A stretch of DNA of 64,000 nt from Chitinophagales bacterium (GCA_017303455.1 JAFLBM010000008.1:40598-104597), one strand, 5' to 3'; positions 24,862 through 34,639 are shown, numbered from the stretch's first letter. Notes: a model not told the origin generated them from the sequence alone. A program made the numbers and translations.

Positions 24862-26196
24862 TTACATCTGTACGGCTGAAGCTGTCTGTCTTCCCTGTAT
24901 ACGTCCGCTCTTCATCAGGCCATCATACTGGCGCATGAGCAGCTGTGTTTCGATTTGCTGGAGTGTATCTAAGATAACACCTACCATGATCAGCAGGGAG
25001 GTGCCTCCAAAGAATGAAGAGAAACCTTGTGTGACCCCTAAACGCTGAGCAATTCCCGGAAGAATACCCACAAAAGCCAGCAATATCGCACCCGGTAATG
25101 TGATCCTGTCCATGATCTGGCCGATATAATCAGCTGTTGGCTGACCAGGTTTAACACCCGGGATAAATCCATTATTCTGCTTCAGGTTATCAGCAATCTG
25201 TTTAGGATTAAATATCAGGGCTGTATACAGGAAGGTAAATCCTACCACCACAACGGTGTAGATGAGCATATGCCATACATTCTTCTGATCGGTGAAAATA
25301 CCCGACAGATCCCTGCCACCTCCCAAAGTGATCAATGTAGGCAGGAACATAATGGCCTGTGCAAAGATGATGGGCATTACACCGGCACTGTTTACCTTCA
25401 ACGGGAGGAACTGCCTGGCACCACCACCCAATTGGCGGTTGCCCACGATCTGCTTGGCATAGTTAACCGGTACTTTTCGTACACCTTGTATGAGTAAGAT
25501 ACAACCAAGAATGATAGCGATCAGTATAGCGATCTCGATAATGAAGATCAGGATGGAACCGGTCCTCGTTGACTTGGCAGCTAACTCCTCAAGGAAGTTC
25601 TGCGGCAAACGGCCAAGGATACCTATCATAATGATCAGTGAAGTACCATTACCCAACCCTTTATCTGTGATCTTTTCACCCATCCACATTACAAAGAGAG
25701 TTCCTGCGGTAAGCACAATTACAGAAGATAGGAGGAAGGGATAATCAGCAATGATCATCCCGGGGTTACTGAGGGCCATATTTTCCAGGTAACGCACATA
25801 GGCAGAAGCCTGGAGCAATGTAACCACAACAGTCAGGTAACGGGTATACTGGGTGATCTTTTTGCGTCCGCTGTCTCCTTCCTTTTGCATTTTCTGGAAA
25901 CGGGGCACCAGCACCGTCATCAGCTGCATAAAGATGGATGCAGAGATATAAGGCATGATCCCTAAAGCGAAAATGGAAGCCTGGTTAAAGGCCCCCCCGG
26001 CAAAAGTATTGATCAGGTCAAGAATCCCATTACTGGCATCTCCTGTTTTTTCGGACATCTTTATCGGGTCAATACCGGGCAGCACAATGAAGGAGCCAAT
26101 ACGGTAAACAAGAATCATCATCAGGGTGAAAAGGATTTTGCTTTTCAGTTCCTCGATGCTCCAGATATTCTTTAAAGTCTGAATTAATTTTTTCAC
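24862..26196 (-). CDS. secY: Protein translocase subunit SecY
   Basis: SecY is the channel of the Sec translocon. Ten hydrophobic segments are visible in 444 residues. Motifs include the plug-region start VLPGIDPIKM, GNGTSLIIMIGIL, and PGVKPGQPTADYIGQIMDRIT near the C-terminal cytoplasmic loop. It is the last gene before the terminator of the S10-spc transcript. The usual rplO-secY order is kept, with a 76-base spacer. Confidence 0.97.
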   Translation of the reverse strand: MKKLIQTLKNIWSIEELKSKILFTLMMILVYRIGSFIVLPGIDPIKMSEKTGDASNGILDLINTFAGGAFNQASIFALGIMPYISASIFMQLMTVLVPRFQKMQKEGDSGRKKITQYTRYLTVVVTLLQASAYVRYLENMALSNPGMIIADYPFLLSSVIVLTAGTLFVMWMGEKITDKGLGNGTSLIIMIGILGRLPQNFLEELAAKSTRTGSILIFIIEIAILIAIILGCILLIQGVRKVPVNYAKQIVGNRQLGGGARQFLPLKVNSAGVMPIIFAQAIMFLPTLITLGGGRDLSGIFTDQKNVWHMLIYTVVVVGFTFLYTALIFNPKQIADNLKQNNGFIPGVKPGQPTADYIGQIMDRITLPGAILLAFVGILPGIAQRLGVTQGFSSFFGGTSLLIMVGVILDTLQQIETQLLMRQYDGLMKSGRIQGRQTASAVQM

Positions 26197-26272
26197 GGGA
26201 GTTAAATAGATTTAAGAGCCCTGTAAACACAAACGACACATCTTCAGATGCGTCGGTGCAATTTAGCGAAAT

Positions 26273-26722
26273 TTACTTTACGATCTCAACTGATCCGCCG
26301 GCTGCTTCGATCGCTGCTTTAGCTTTCTCACTTACCGCATTCACTTTAAAAGTGAATTTGCTTTTCAGTTCACCATTGCCTAATATCTTGACCCTGTCTG
26401 TCTGGCTGATGAGTCCATTTATATAAAGATTCTCCAGGGAAAATTCGGTGATGTTATATTTTTCAGCCAATTGTTCAACCTGGCCGAGGTTAAGCACTGT
26501 GTACTCAACACGGTGAGGATTACTGAATCCACGTTTGGGAACACGACGCTGAATAGGCATCTGTCCGCCTTCGTGTGCCATTTTGTTTTTAAACCCGGTA
26601 CGTGCCTGTGCACCTTTTGTACCCTTTGTAGATGTTCCACCATGGCCGGAACCATCACCACGACCAATTCTTTTTGTTTTGTGTGTTGCGCCTTTTGCAG
26701 GTCTTAATTCGTGCAGTTTCAT
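26273..26722 (-). CDS. rplO: 50S ribosomal protein L15
   Basis: The Gly-rich basic N-terminal half (MKLHELRPAKGATHKTKRIG, then GSGHGGTSTKGTKGAQARTG) and FEGGQMPIQRRVPKRGF-like core identify L15. The 149 residues are the usual length. It follows rpmD by 89 bases that include a GCCCCGAA hairpin. Confidence 0.97.
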   Translation of the reverse strand: MKLHELRPAKGATHKTKRIGRGDGSGHGGTSTKGTKGAQARTGFKNKMAHEGGQMPIQRRVPKRGFSNPHRVEYTVLNLGQVEQLAEKYNITEFSLENLYINGLISQTDRVKILGNGELKSKFTFKVNAVSEKAKAAIEAAGGSVEIVK

Positions 26723-26743
26723 TGCTTTTATTTTTTACTCAAC

Positions 26744-26763
26744 GCCCCGAAAGCATTCGGGGC
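26744..26763. repeat. Perfect 8-bp hairpin between rpmD and rplO
   Basis: GCCCCGAA and TTCGGGGC flank the 4-base loop AGCA. There is no T-run on the minus strand afterwards, so it is not a typical terminator. A role in RNA processing or stability is possible. Confidence 0.7.
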
Positions 26764-26811
26764 TCGCTTGTTATTGAATGATTGCAGATCGCTGGTGCGA
26801 GTGCAGGTTAT

Positions 26812-26991
26812 TTATACTTCTTCCACTTTCAACAGGTGAGTCACCTTGCGGATCATACCCAGGATTTGCGGGGTGGCTTCCACTTCCTTAGAGGAATTTG
26901 TCTTATTCAAACCCAAAGCCTGTATGGTCAGCTTCTGACGCTCAGGTCTGTCAATAGGACTTTTTACCAATGTTATTTTTATCTTTTTCAT
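26812..26991 (-). CDS. rpmD: 50S ribosomal protein L30
   Basis: A 59-residue frame translates to MKKIKITLVKSPIDRPERQK, then LTIQALGLNKTNSSKEVEAT and PQILGMIRKVTHLLKVEEV. It matches L30: the KITLVKSPI start, Q/L-x-LGL near residue 26 and IRKVTHLLKVEE at the end. It sits between rpsE (23-base gap) and rplO, as usual in the spc operon. Confidence 0.95.
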   Translation of the reverse strand: MKKIKITLVKSPIDRPERQKLTIQALGLNKTNSSKEVEATPQILGMIRKVTHLLKVEEV

Positions 26992-27014
26992 AATTCAATT
27001 CGTTTGAAGTCGGA

Positions 27015-27533
27015 TTAACCGTTGAATACTTTCTTTAAACCAAGTGTGCGGGTCTTAGCCACGCTGATCGGCTCACGCAATAAAGCCAATGCCTTGAAAG
27101 TAGCTTTTACCACGTTGTGCGGGTTAGCAGAGCCTAATGACTTAGCCAATACGTCTGTTACACCAGCAGCTTCCAATACGGCACGCATAGAACCTCCGGC
27201 GATCACACCCGTACCATGAGCAGCTGGCTTGATCAATACTTTGGCAGCACCTTCTTTCGCCCACTGGTCATGGGGAATAGTTCCTTTCATGACCGGAACT
27301 TTGATGAGATTTTTCTTCGCATCTTCAATTCCTTTTGTAATGGCTTCCTGAACTTCTTTGGCTTTACCAAGACCATGACCAACCACACCATTCTCATTTC
27401 CCACCACCACGAGGGCAGAGAAACTGAAGGCACGGCCACCTTTTGTAGTTTTCACCACACGGTTGATGGCAACGACCTTATCTTTCAGTTCCAGGTCTCC
27501 GGCTTTAACTCTGTTTACGTTAAACTTTGACAT
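27015..27533 (-). CDS. rpsE: 30S ribosomal protein S5
   Basis: The dsRBD-like N-terminal domain ([20 protein letters not shown], then [21 protein letters not shown]) and C-terminal domain ([31 protein letters not shown]) are intact in 172 residues. S5 lines the mRNA entry site and affects decoding accuracy. Confidence 0.97.
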   Translation of the reverse strand: MSKFNVNRVKAGDLELKDKVVAINRVVKTTKGGRAFSFSALVVVGNENGVVGHGLGKAKEVQEAITKGIEDAKKNLIKVPVMKGTIPHDQWAKEGAAKVLIKPAAHGTGVIAGGSMRAVLEAAGVTDVLAKSLGSANPHNVVKATFKALALLREPISVAKTRTLGLKKVFNG

Positions 27534-27568
27534 TTATACTTGTAATTAAAAGTTTGAGTATTGTTTAC

Positions 27569-27928
27569 TTAAAATTGAAGACCGCCTTCTCTTGCTCCGT
27601 CAGCTACTGATTTCACACGACCATGATACAGGTATCCTCCACGATCAAAAGTCACATCTTTAATTCCTAACTCAGAAGCCTTCCGGGCAATTGCAGCACC
27701 TACCAATTTACTTTTCTCCACTTTGTTCAGCTTCTGGGCCGCAATATCCTTATCTCTTGATGAAGCAGCAGCCAGTGTTTCGCCTTTTGTATCATCGATC
27801 AGCTGGGCATACACATCAGCATTACTTCTGAATACAGACAAACGGGGCTTACCTGTTGACCCGCTGATCTTCCTGCGGATGCGGTAGCGGATATTTTGTC
27901 TTCTTTGTGATTTAACTTTTGGGTTCAT
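27569..27928 (-). CDS. rplR: 50S ribosomal protein L18
   Basis: The 119 residues have the L18 pattern: basic N-terminus ([20 protein letters not shown]), [19 protein letters not shown], and the C-terminal [24 protein letters not shown] that contacts 5S rRNA. The 49-base spacer toward rplF holds an ATCCTG/CAGGAT hairpin. Confidence 0.97.
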   Translation of the reverse strand: MNPKVKSQRRQNIRYRIRRKISGSTGKPRLSVFRSNADVYAQLIDDTKGETLAAASSRDKDIAAQKLNKVEKSKLVGAAIARKASELGIKDVTFDRGGYLYHGRVKSVADGAREGGLQF

Positions 27929-27942
27929 CGCTTTGTATTTAT

Positions 27943-27961
27943 AATCCTGATTCTGCCAGGA
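27943..27961. repeat. Hairpin in rplF-rplR spacer
   Basis: ATCCTG and CAGGAT flank a 7-base loop: a 6-bp stem in the 49-base spacer between rplF and rplR. Confidence 0.5.
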
Positions 27962-27977
27962 TCAAATTTTAGTTTAA

Positions 27978-28532
27978 TTATTTACCAGCAGCTTTACCAG
28001 CTTTCTTACGTACCACTTCACCAACATAACGTACACCTTTTCCTTTGTATGGTTCTGGCTTACGCAGGCTGCGCAATTTAGCGGCTACCTGGCCGATCAG
28101 TTGCTTATCGATACCTTCTAAAGTAATGATCGGGTTCTGACCTTTCTCCTGTGCAGTAGCCACTTTCAGTTCTTTAGGGATCTCGAAAATGATATTGTGA
28201 GAATAACCTAAAGCAAGATCAAGGATATTGCCCTGGTTAGCGGCTTTAAAACCCACACCGATCAGTTCCAGTTTTCTTTCATAACCATCCGTTACACCTT
28301 TTACCATGTTTGATACCAGTGACCGGTACAAGCCATGTAAAGCACGGTGACGGATCTGGTCTGTAGGACGGGCAAAAGTGATATTACCATCTTTTACTTC
28401 TACAGTAATATCACGATCGATAGCCTGCTTTAATTCCCCTTTGGGTCCTTTTACAGTAACCACGTTGTCCTTTCCGACAGAGATTGTCACACCACCGGGA
28501 GCGACTACTGGTTGTTTTCCTATACGAGACAT
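27978..28532 (-). CDS. rplF: 50S ribosomal protein L6
   Basis: Two L6 domains are seen in 184 residues: MSRIGKQPVVAPGGVTISVG at the start and the C-terminal signature RKPEPYKGKGVRYVGEVVRKK. L6 sits by the factor-binding stalk of the large subunit. The preceding rpsH lies 86 bases upstream in transcription. Confidence 0.97.
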   Translation of the reverse strand: MSRIGKQPVVAPGGVTISVGKDNVVTVKGPKGELKQAIDRDITVEVKDGNITFARPTDQIRHRALHGLYRSLVSNMVKGVTDGYERKLELIGVGFKAANQGNILDLALGYSHNIIFEIPKELKVATAQEKGQNPIITLEGIDKQLIGQVAAKLRSLRKPEPYKGKGVRYVGEVVRKKAGKAAGK

Positions 28533-28565
28533 AATTAGTTAATTTATCGTTTTATTTACTCATTA

Positions 28566-28577
28566 CTGACCGGTCAG
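28566..28577. repeat. 12-bp palindrome in rpsH-rplF spacer
   Basis: CTGACCGGTCAG is a perfect palindrome in the middle of the 86-base spacer. It could be a protein-binding site or a weak hairpin. Confidence 0.5.
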
Positions 28578-28618
28578 CTTAGTATAGTTTCAGCTTAATG
28601 TATCAGCAACATTTCTTA

Positions 28619-29017
28619 TTAATAGATGTAGCAAAGTACTTCACCACCTACATTCTGCACCTTAGCTTCTTTATCTGTCATCACTCCTTTTGAAGTTGAC
28701 AGGATCGCAATACCCAAACCGCTTTTCACCCGACGGAAATCAGCTGGTCTTGAATATTGGCGCAGACCCGGACGGCTCACCCTCTCCATACTCTGGATAG
28801 CGGGTTGCTTGGTGGATGGATCATACTTCAAAGCGATCTTGATCACGCCTTGTTTGTTATCGTCTTCAAATTTGTATTTCAGAATATAACCCTGGTTGTA
28901 CAGGATCTCTGTAATACGCTTCTTCAGGTTAGATGCAGGGATATCCACTACACGGTGACCCGCCATTTGTGCGTTACGGATTCTTGTCAGGAAATCTGCT
29001 ATAGGATCTGTTACCAT
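28619..29017 (-). CDS. rpsH: 30S ribosomal protein S8
   Basis: The 132 residues begin MVTDPIADFLTRIRNAQMAG, the standard S8 start, and end with ILSTSKGVMTDKEAKVQNVG and GEVLCYIY. S8 binds the 16S central domain early in assembly. In E. coli it autoregulates the spc operon; whether this holds here is not visible. Confidence 0.97.
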   Translation of the reverse strand: MVTDPIADFLTRIRNAQMAGHRVVDIPASNLKKRITEILYNQGYILKYKFEDDNKQGVIKIALKYDPSTKQPAIQSMERVSRPGLRQYSRPADFRRVKSGLGIAILSTSKGVMTDKEAKVQNVGGEVLCYIY

Positions 29018-29083
29018 ATTTTTGCCCTCCTACGTCCCGATGTTACCGGGATAATTGGATAGTTTAATTTTAAAATTTGTTTC

Positions 29084-29353
29084 TTACCAGCTTGCTTTTT
29101 TCAATCCTGGTATCTTTCCGTTCAGTGCCATGTCACGCAGTGCAACCCTGGAGATACCAAAGTAGCGTACATAACCTTTTGGACGACCGGTCAGCTGGCA
29201 GCGATTCTTCAAACGAACTTTGGAAGAATTCTTTGGCAGCTCATCGAGAGCCTTGAAATCGCCGGCCTTCTTCAGCTCTTCTCTTTTAGCTGCGAATTGG
29301 ACAACCATTCTCTCTCTTTTCCTTTGCCTGGCCTTTACTGATGTTTTAGCCAT
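29084..29353 (-). CDS. rpsN: 30S ribosomal protein S14 (zinc-free form)
   Basis: The 89 residues begin [20 protein letters not shown] and contain [20 protein letters not shown] and [19 protein letters not shown]. The four-cysteine zinc ribbon of short S14 is absent, so this is the long zinc-independent form. It is 66 bases from rpsH and 15 from rplE. Confidence 0.97.
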   Translation of the reverse strand: MAKTSVKARQRKRERMVVQFAAKREELKKAGDFKALDELPKNSSKVRLKNRCQLTGRPKGYVRYFGISRVALRDMALNGKIPGLKKASW

Positions 29354-29368
29354 AATTGTTTATTCTTT

Positions 29369-29947
29369 TTAGTTTGAGTTATTTTTTGTTGCGTTCTTGA
29401 AAGGCATACCCAGCTCTTTCAGCAGTTCGTATGCTTCCTCATCGGTATTCGCTGTTGTAACGAAAGTGATATCAAGACCTGTGATCTTATTTACTTTATC
29501 AATATCGATCTCAGGGAAGATGATCTGCTCGGTTACACCCAGTGTATAGTTGCCACGGCCATCAAACGCTTTTTCATTCACCCCTTTGAAGTCACGGACA
29601 CGGGGTAATGCTACAGCGATCAGGCGATCCAGGAATTCATACATCTTCACTCCACGCAGTGTAACCCTTGCACCAATAGGCATGTTCTTACGCAACTTGA
29701 AGTTGGAGATATCTTTCTTGGAAAAAGTAGCTACTGCTTTCTGACCAGTGATGGTAGTCAGTTCATCCAGTGCGATATCTACGAGTTTTTTGTCGGTTAC
29801 AGCACCATTAACACCACGGTTCACGCAGATCTTCTCCAGTTTGGGAGCCTGCATCACAGATTCGTAGCTGAATTTTTTTACCAGGGCAGGTACAACATCT
29901 GTCTTGTATTTGTCTGCCAGTCTTGGGGTATAAGTTTTAGTACTCAT
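29369..29947 (-). CDS. rplE: 50S ribosomal protein L5
   Basis: L5 binds 5S rRNA and the P-site tRNA. Signatures are [36 protein letters not shown] and [20 protein letters not shown]. There are 192 residues. Its ATG overlaps the final base of rplX, so the two are translationally coupled. Confidence 0.97.
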   Translation of the reverse strand: MSTKTYTPRLADKYKTDVVPALVKKFSYESVMQAPKLEKICVNRGVNGAVTDKKLVDIALDELTTITGQKAVATFSKKDISNFKLRKNMPIGARVTLRGVKMYEFLDRLIAVALPRVRDFKGVNEKAFDGRGNYTLGVTEQIIFPEIDIDKVNKITGLDITFVTTANTDEEAYELLKELGMPFKNATKNNSN

Positions 29948-30291
29948 TATTTTTTACCTCCTGGAGTTTTTTTAGTTTTAAAAACTCTTTCTGTCTTACC
30001 ATCTTTTCTCACTCTTGTCACTTTTGCACCTGCTTTCTGAGCAGCATCCCAAAGCATTACATTGCTGATATGGATCGGAGCTTCCTTCTTGATGATACCA
30101 CCTTTGGTATTTTGTGCAGAAGGCTTTGTGTGCTTGGTAATGATGTTCACTCCTTCCACGATCACTTTCGCTTCATCCACCAATACTTCTTTTACTGTGC
30201 GGGGTTTATCCAGGGCTTTATCGTCGCCGGCAATCACCACCACACTGTCTCCTTTCCGGATATTGTACTTGGGTTTAAATCTTGCTTTCAT
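29947..30291 (-). CDS. rplX: 50S ribosomal protein L24
   Basis: A KOW domain is visible: [20 protein letters not shown], followed by [20 protein letters not shown] and [17 protein letters not shown]. There are 114 residues. L24 initiates 50S assembly. Upstream toward rplN is a 120-base spacer filled with seven-base AGCT repeats. Confidence 0.97.
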   Translation of the reverse strand: MKARFKPKYNIRKGDSVVVIAGDDKALDKPRTVKEVLVDEAKVIVEGVNIITKHTKPSAQNTKGGIIKKEAPIHISNVMLWDAAQKAGAKVTRVRKDGKTERVFKTKKTPGGKK

Positions 30292-30301
30292 TTTTCTTTT
30301 A

Positions 30302-30405
30302 AGCTTTGAGCTATGAGCTTCGAGCTTTGAGCTCTACTTTCTGATAGCAATTGAACTTTCTATTTTTATAATTACGGCTCGTAGCTAATAGCTCGCAGCT
30401 CGTAG
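30302..30405. repeat. Heptameric AGCTNNN repeat pair between rplN and rplX
   Basis: The left arm (30302-30333) is four seven-base units AGCTTTG, AGCTATG, AGCTTCG and AGCTTTG plus AGCT. The right arm (30376-30405) is GGCTCGT, AGCTAAT, AGCTCGC, AGCTCGT and AG. Because AGCT is its own complement, the two arms can pair into a long imperfect hairpin with a loop of about 42 bases. Confidence 0.85.
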
Positions 30406-30411
30406 TTTTTT

Positions 30412-30780
30412 TTATAATACTTCCGGTGCCAGTGATATGATTTTCATGTATCCTTTATCACGCAGTTCTCTTGCTACTGGTCCGAAGATACGTGTACCAC
30501 GGGGCTCATCAGACTGGTTGAGTAACACAACTGCATTATCATCAAAACGGATATAAGAACCATCTTTACGACGCAGTTTGTTAGTGGTGCGGACAATAAC
30601 CGCTTTGGCAACAGTACCTTTTTTGATACCACCTGCAGGCAAAGCGTCTTTTACTGTCACAACGATCTTGTCGCCGATCCTGGCATAACGTTGTCCGCTG
30701 TTGCCGAGTACACGGATACAAAGCACCTCTTTGGCACCGCTGTTGTCCGCTACGTTTAACCGGCTTTCTTGCTGAATCAT
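30412..30780 (-). CDS. rplN: 50S ribosomal protein L14
   Basis: The 122 residues begin [20 protein letters not shown] and contain the L14 signature [20 protein letters not shown], ending in [20 protein letters not shown]. Spacers on both sides carry AGCT heptad arrays. Confidence 0.97.
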   Translation of the reverse strand: MIQQESRLNVADNSGAKEVLCIRVLGNSGQRYARIGDKIVVTVKDALPAGGIKKGTVAKAVIVRTTNKLRRKDGSYIRFDDNAVVLLNQSDEPRGTRIFGPVARELRDKGYMKIISLAPEVL

Positions 30781-30788
30781 TTTATTTA

Positions 30789-30880
30789 AGCTTTAAGCTC
30801 TTAGCTGTGAGCTGCGAGCAGTTTAAACAATTATTAATCTTTCTGTACGGCTCGTGGCTCATAGCTCACGGCCCGTAGCT
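30789..30880. repeat. Heptameric AGCTNNN repeat pair between rpsQ and rplN
   Basis: The left arm (30789-30821) reads AGCTTTA, AGCTCTT, AGCTGTG, AGCTGCG and AGCAG. The right arm (30849-30880) reads GGCTCGT, GGCTCAT, AGCTCAC, GGCCCGT and AGCT. The layout is the same as the array 0.4 kb away, with different variable bases. Confidence 0.85.
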
Positions 30881-30883
30881 TTT

Positions 30884-31141
30884 TTACTTCACTTTTTCCA
30901 CCACTTCCACCAGTCTCCAGCGTTTTGTTTTGCTCAGCGGACGGGTTTCCATGATCTTCACCACATCACCAATGCTGCACTCATTTTTGTCATCATGCGC
31001 ATGGAACTTCGTGGTCTTTTTCAAGAACTTACCATAGATAGGGTGTTTTACTTTTCTTTCCACCGCAACAGTAATGGTCTTCGCCATTTTATTGCTGGTT
31101 ACCACACCTATCCTTGTTTTTCTTAAATTTCTTTCGGTCAT
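30884..31141 (-). CDS. rpsQ: 30S ribosomal protein S17
   Basis: The 85 residues begin [20 protein letters not shown] and show the OB-fold S17 motif [20 protein letters not shown] and [20 protein letters not shown]. It binds 16S rRNA helix 11. Confidence 0.97.
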   Translation of the reverse strand: MTERNLRKTRIGVVTSNKMAKTITVAVERKVKHPIYGKFLKKTTKFHAHDDKNECSIGDVVKIMETRPLSKTKRWRLVEVVEKVK

Positions 31142-31173
31142 TGTTATTTGTTTTGATCAGTGATGAACTGATG

Positions 31174-31383
31174 TTATGCTCCCAGTTGTCTGTTCTTTAA
31201 TTCAGTTTGCAAACGGGCAATATCCTTGCGCAGTCCGCGGATGGTCATCGGGTTCTCCAGCGGAGAGATAGCATGAGCGAACTCCAGCTTTTTCAGACGT
31301 TGTTTGTCTTCGTCCAGACGGATCTTAAGATCCTGCTCATTCATCCCGTGAATACTCTTTACAAAATCAGCTTTCTTTGACAT
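31174..31383 (-). CDS. rpmC: 50S ribosomal protein L29
   Basis: A 69-residue two-helix protein: EQDLKIRLDEDKQRLKKLEF, followed by the conserved ENPMTIRGLRKDIARLQTEL. L29 sits at the exit tunnel next to L23. The normal rplP-rpmC-rpsQ order is kept. Confidence 0.96.
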   Translation of the reverse strand: MSKKADFVKSIHGMNEQDLKIRLDEDKQRLKKLEFAHAISPLENPMTIRGLRKDIARLQTELKNRQLGA

Positions 31384-31407
31384 CGCTTTACGATTATTGA
31401 TTAATTA

Positions 31408-31830
31408 TTACGCTGTAACTAAATCACGGCGTACCATAAACTTTGTTTTAATAGGCAGCTTACCAGCAGCCAGTGCCAGTGATGCACGGGCAACCTGCTC
31501 ACTCACACCATCCACTTCAAATAAGATACGACCAGGTTTTACCACGGCAGCCCAGAACTCCAGGTTACCTTTACCCTTACCCATCCTTACCTCAGCAGGC
31601 TTACGGGTGATCGGCTTATCGGGAAATATGCGGATCCACACATTACCTTCTCTTTTCATTTCACGGGTCAGGGCCTGACGGGCAGCTTCTATCTGACGGT
31701 CAGTGATCCAGTGCTGATCCAATGCTTTCAAAGCATAAGAACCGAATGCAATGGTTGTACCTCTTTTGGCATCGCCTTTCATGCGACCCTTCTGCATCTT
31801 CCGGTGTTTCGATCTTTTCGGTTGTAACAT
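31408..31830 (-). CDS. rplP: 50S ribosomal protein L16
   Basis: The 140 residues begin [20 protein letters not shown] and contain the L16 signatures [20 protein letters not shown] and [21 protein letters not shown]16 organises the tRNA-binding A site. Confidence 0.97.
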   Translation of the reverse strand: MLQPKRSKHRKMQKGRMKGDAKRGTTIAFGSYALKALDQHWITDRQIEAARQALTREMKREGNVWIRIFPDKPITRKPAEVRMGKGKGNLEFWAAVVKPGRILFEVDGVSEQVARASLALAAGKLPIKTKFMVRRDLVTA

Positions 31831-31870
31831 TGTATATAATTTCTAGTTACTTGATTCTTGTTTGCAAAAA

Positions 31871-32674
31871 TTAGTTTCTCCTGTTGTCTCCGCCGCGGCC
31901 ACCACCGCCTCTTCTGTCGCCACCGCCTCTACGGTCGTCACGGCGATCACCACCACCTCTTCTGTCATCACGACGGTCACCACCTACTCCACCACCTTCA
32001 TTTTTACCACCACCAGCGATGATGTTTGGATTCAGGTCTCTCTTCGCTAATACTTCACCTTTACAGATCCATACTTTGATACCGATCTTACCATATACTG
32101 TTTGTGCAAATACGTTGGCATAATCAATATCCATACGGAATGTATGCAGGGGCACACGGCCTTGCTTGAATTCTTCGCTACGGGCAATCTCTGCACCTGC
32201 CAGACGACCACTCAATTTGATCTTGATACCTTCAGCACCCATACGGAGAGCAGAAGCGATCGCCATCTTGGTGGCACGTTTGAAGTTAATACGGTTTTCG
32301 ATCTGGCGTGCAATGGTATCACCAACGATCATGGCATCCAGTTCAGGACGACGGATCTCCAGGATATTGATCTGCACATCATCTTTACCAGTCAGTTTCT
32401 TCAACTCTTCTTTGATACGATCAACCTCGCCACCACCTTTACCAATGATGATACCCGGCTTAGACGTGTGAATCGTGATGATCAGTTTACCCAGTGTTCT
32501 CTCAATAACGATCTTAGAGATACCGCCTTTATTGATACGGGCATTCAGGTAAGTTCTGATCTTATGATCCTCGATCAGTTTGCCAGCATAATCTTTTTTG
32601 CTGCCATACCAGTTAGATTCCCATCCACGGATGATGCCTAAACGGTTACCAATCGGATTTGCTTTTTGACCCAT
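31871..32674 (-). CDS. rpsC: 30S ribosomal protein S3 with Arg/Gly/Asp-repeat tail
   Basis: Residues 1-215 form S3: [20 protein letters not shown], the KH motif [20 protein letters not shown], and the C-terminal domain [24 protein letters not shown]. After about residue 215 a tail of 50 residues consists of [12 protein letters not shown] units repeated at DNA and protein level. S3 forms the mRNA entry helicase; such a charged tail may contact RNA. Bacteroidota S3 often has a variable basic tail; this one is markedly repetitive. Confidence 0.96.
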   Translation of the reverse strand: MGQKANPIGNRLGIIRGWESNWYGSKKDYAGKLIEDHKIRTYLNARINKGGISKIVIERTLGKLIITIHTSKPGIIIGKGGGEVDRIKEELKKLTGKDDVQINILEIRRPELDAMIVGDTIARQIENRINFKRATKMAIASALRMGAEGIKIKLSGRLAGAEIARSEEFKQGRVPLHTFRMDIDYANVFAQTVYGKIGIKVWICKGEVLAKRDLNPNIIAGGGKNEGGGVGGDRRDDRRGGGDRRDDRRGGGDRRGGGGRGGDNRRN

Positions 32675-32701
32675 GTTTATTCAGGTTATTCGTTAATACG
32701 T

Positions 32702-33049
32702 TTAATTTTTAGATTCTTTAGTGTCCACGATCACAGTAACATGGTTGCTGCGTTTACGAACACGGTACCCACGGCCCTGCGGAGCCGGACGCATACGCTT
32801 CAATGTTCTTGCACCGTCAACAAAAATGGTTTTCACCACCAGCTGGCTTTCATCACCACCTTCGTTCTTCTGCTTCCAGTTGCTGATAGCACTCAGCACC
32901 AGTTTGCGCAGGGGCACTGCAGGATGCTTGGGGTTGTGCTCCAGCTCAGCCAATACTTTTTCTACTTTCTGACCACGGATCAGGTCAGCCAGCAAACGCA
33001 TTTTGCGGGGTGAAGTCGGATAATTTCTCAGTTTAGCTACTGCTTCCAT
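32702..33049 (-). CDS. rplV: 50S ribosomal protein L22
   Basis: The 115 residues carry [20 protein letters not shown] at the start and the tunnel-loop region [20 protein letters not shown] at the end. It lines the peptide exit tunnel together with L4. Confidence 0.97.
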   Translation of the reverse strand: MEAVAKLRNYPTSPRKMRLLADLIRGQKVEKVLAELEHNPKHPAVPLRKLVLSAISNWKQKNEGGDESQLVVKTIFVDGARTLKRMRPAPQGRGYRVRKRSNHVTVIVDTKESKN

Positions 33050-33066
33050 TGTAATTAGTTTCTAGA

Positions 33067-33336
33067 TTAACCTTCTTTTTTAGAGTGTCCTTTGAACTGG
33101 CGGGTAGGTGCAAATTCACCTAACTTATGACCTACCATGAATTCCGTTACATACACCGGGATGAACTTGTTGCCATTGTGCACAGCAAAAGTGTGACCCA
33201 CGAAATCAGGTGAAATGGTAGAGCGGCGGCTCCAGGTCTTGATAACACCCTTTTTGTTTTTGCCTTCATTCATAGACATCACCTTTTTTTCGAGGTGTGT
33301 TGCTATATAAGGACCTTTTTTAATCGAACGAGCCAT
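33067..33336 (-). CDS. rpsS: 30S ribosomal protein S19
   Basis: The 89 residues begin [20 protein letters not shown] and include [20 protein letters not shown] and the signature [21 protein letters not shown]19 binds the head of the 30S. The next gene upstream in the operon, rplB, is 103 bases away across a heptad array. Confidence 0.97.
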   Translation of the reverse strand: MARSIKKGPYIATHLEKKVMSMNEGKNKKGVIKTWSRRSTISPDFVGHTFAVHNGNKFIPVYVTEFMVGHKLGEFAPTRQFKGHSKKEG

Positions 33337-33369
33337 TTCAGTTTATGTTTAAATGTTTGTCGTTATATC

Positions 33370-33436
33370 GGCTGCGAGTTATGAGCTTTGAGCTGTGAGG
33401 CCTTACCTCGTTGCTCATAGCTGGTAGCTCATAGCT
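33370..33436. repeat. Heptameric AGCTNNN repeat pair between rplB and rpsS
   Basis: The left arm (33370-33400) is GGCTGCG, AGTTATG, AGCTTTG, AGCTGTG and AGG. The right arm (33413-33436) is GCTCAT, AGCTGGT, AGCTCAT and AGCT. GAGG and CCTC close the apical loop. It is the third copy of the same design in the ribosomal operon. Confidence 0.85.
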
Positions 33437-33439
33437 TTT

Positions 33440-34279
33440 TTATTTTGCTATTTTGCTTCCGTTCTTACGCTGGATGATCATCTTGTCGCTTCCTTTACCC
33501 TTGGTCCTTGTTTTCAGACCTCTTGAGTACTGGCCGTTCCTGCTACGGGGCTGACCACCTGAAGCTTTACCTTCACCACCACCCATCGGGTGATCTACAG
33601 GGTTCATCGCCACACCACGGTTTCTTGGTTTGATACCTTTCCACCTGTTACGGCCGGCTTTACCCATACTTTGCAGGAAGTGATCGCTATTACTTACCAC
33701 ACCAACCGTAGCCCAGCAATTGATCAATACTTTTCTCAACTCACCAGAAGGCATTTTGAGGATCGCATATTTTTCTTCTTTGTTGGTCAGCTGCGCAGAA
33801 GAACCTGCACTTCTTGCTAATTTACCACCCTGGCCAGGCTGCATTTCAATGTTGTGCACATTAGTACCTAATGGCATATTTTTCATTGATAAAGCATTTC
33901 CTACTTCAGGAGCCACATCCACACCACTGATGATCTTTGCACCCACTTCCAGCCCCTGGGGAGCAATGATGTAGCGCTTTTCACCATCTGTATATTCAAC
34001 TAATGCGATGAAAGAGGTACGGTTGGGATCGTACTCGATCGTTTTCACAGTAGCTTCAATGTTTACTTTATTTCTTTTGAAGTCGATGATACGGTATTTC
34101 TTCTTGTGACCACCACCCCTGTATCTCATAGATAAGTGACCAGAAGAGTTACGACCACCGGTTCTTTTCTTGGGTTCTACCAGTGATTGTTCAGGAACAT
34201 TGGTAGTAACCTCAGCGTATGCATTACCGATTCTCCAACGGGTACCGGCTGTTACGGGTTTAAATTTTCTTAATGCCAT
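33440..34279 (-). CDS. rplB: 50S ribosomal protein L2
   Basis: The 279 residues show the RNA-binding N-terminal region ([20 protein letters not shown]), [20 protein letters not shown], and the C-terminal [20 protein letters not shown] with the conserved His important for peptidyl transfer. It is the usual length. Confidence 0.97.
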   Translation of the reverse strand: MALRKFKPVTAGTRWRIGNAYAEVTTNVPEQSLVEPKKRTGGRNSSGHLSMRYRGGGHKKKYRIIDFKRNKVNIEATVKTIEYDPNRTSFIALVEYTDGEKRYIIAPQGLEVGAKIISGVDVAPEVGNALSMKNMPLGTNVHNIEMQPGQGGKLARSAGSSAQLTNKEEKYAILKMPSGELRKVLINCWATVGVVSNSDHFLQSMGKAGRNRWKGIKPRNRGVAMNPVDHPMGGGEGKASGGQPRSRNGQYSRGLKTRTKGKGSDKMIIQRKNGSKIAK

Positions 34280-34339
34280 TTTTTAATTCTTTTTAATGTT
34301 CAACATTAGCGGCTGTTGAAGCCATTCGTTTGGTTTTGC

Positions 34340-34639
34340 TCAGATCGCTGAATAGAGATCAATGCTTTCACCTTCAGCAACTGTTACAAAAGCCTTTTTG
34401 TAGCTCGGCTTGCGGCCGGAGATAACACCTGCTTTTGTAAAGCGGCTTTTATTTTTACCGGGAGCCACTGTAGTGTTCACGTTAGTAACGGTAACACCGT
34501 AAAAGCTTTCAATTGCTTTTTTGATCTCCAGTTTATTTGCTTTCTTAGCCACTTTGAATGCATAGCGACGCAGTTTTTCCTGCTGGGCATTTGCTTTTTC
34601 TGTCAAAATGGGTTTTAATAATACTTCAGAAAGTTTCAT
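34340..34639 (-). CDS. rplW: 50S ribosomal protein L23
   Basis: The 99 residues begin MKLSEVLLKPILTEKANAQQ and contain YAFKVAKKANKLEIKKAIES and FYGVTVTNVNTTVAPGKNKS. L23 is the docking site for trigger factor and SRP at the tunnel exit. Confidence 0.97.
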   Translation of the reverse strand: MKLSEVLLKPILTEKANAQQEKLRRYAFKVAKKANKLEIKKAIESFYGVTVTNVNTTVAPGKNKSRFTKAGVISGRKPSYKKAFVTVAEGESIDLYSAI

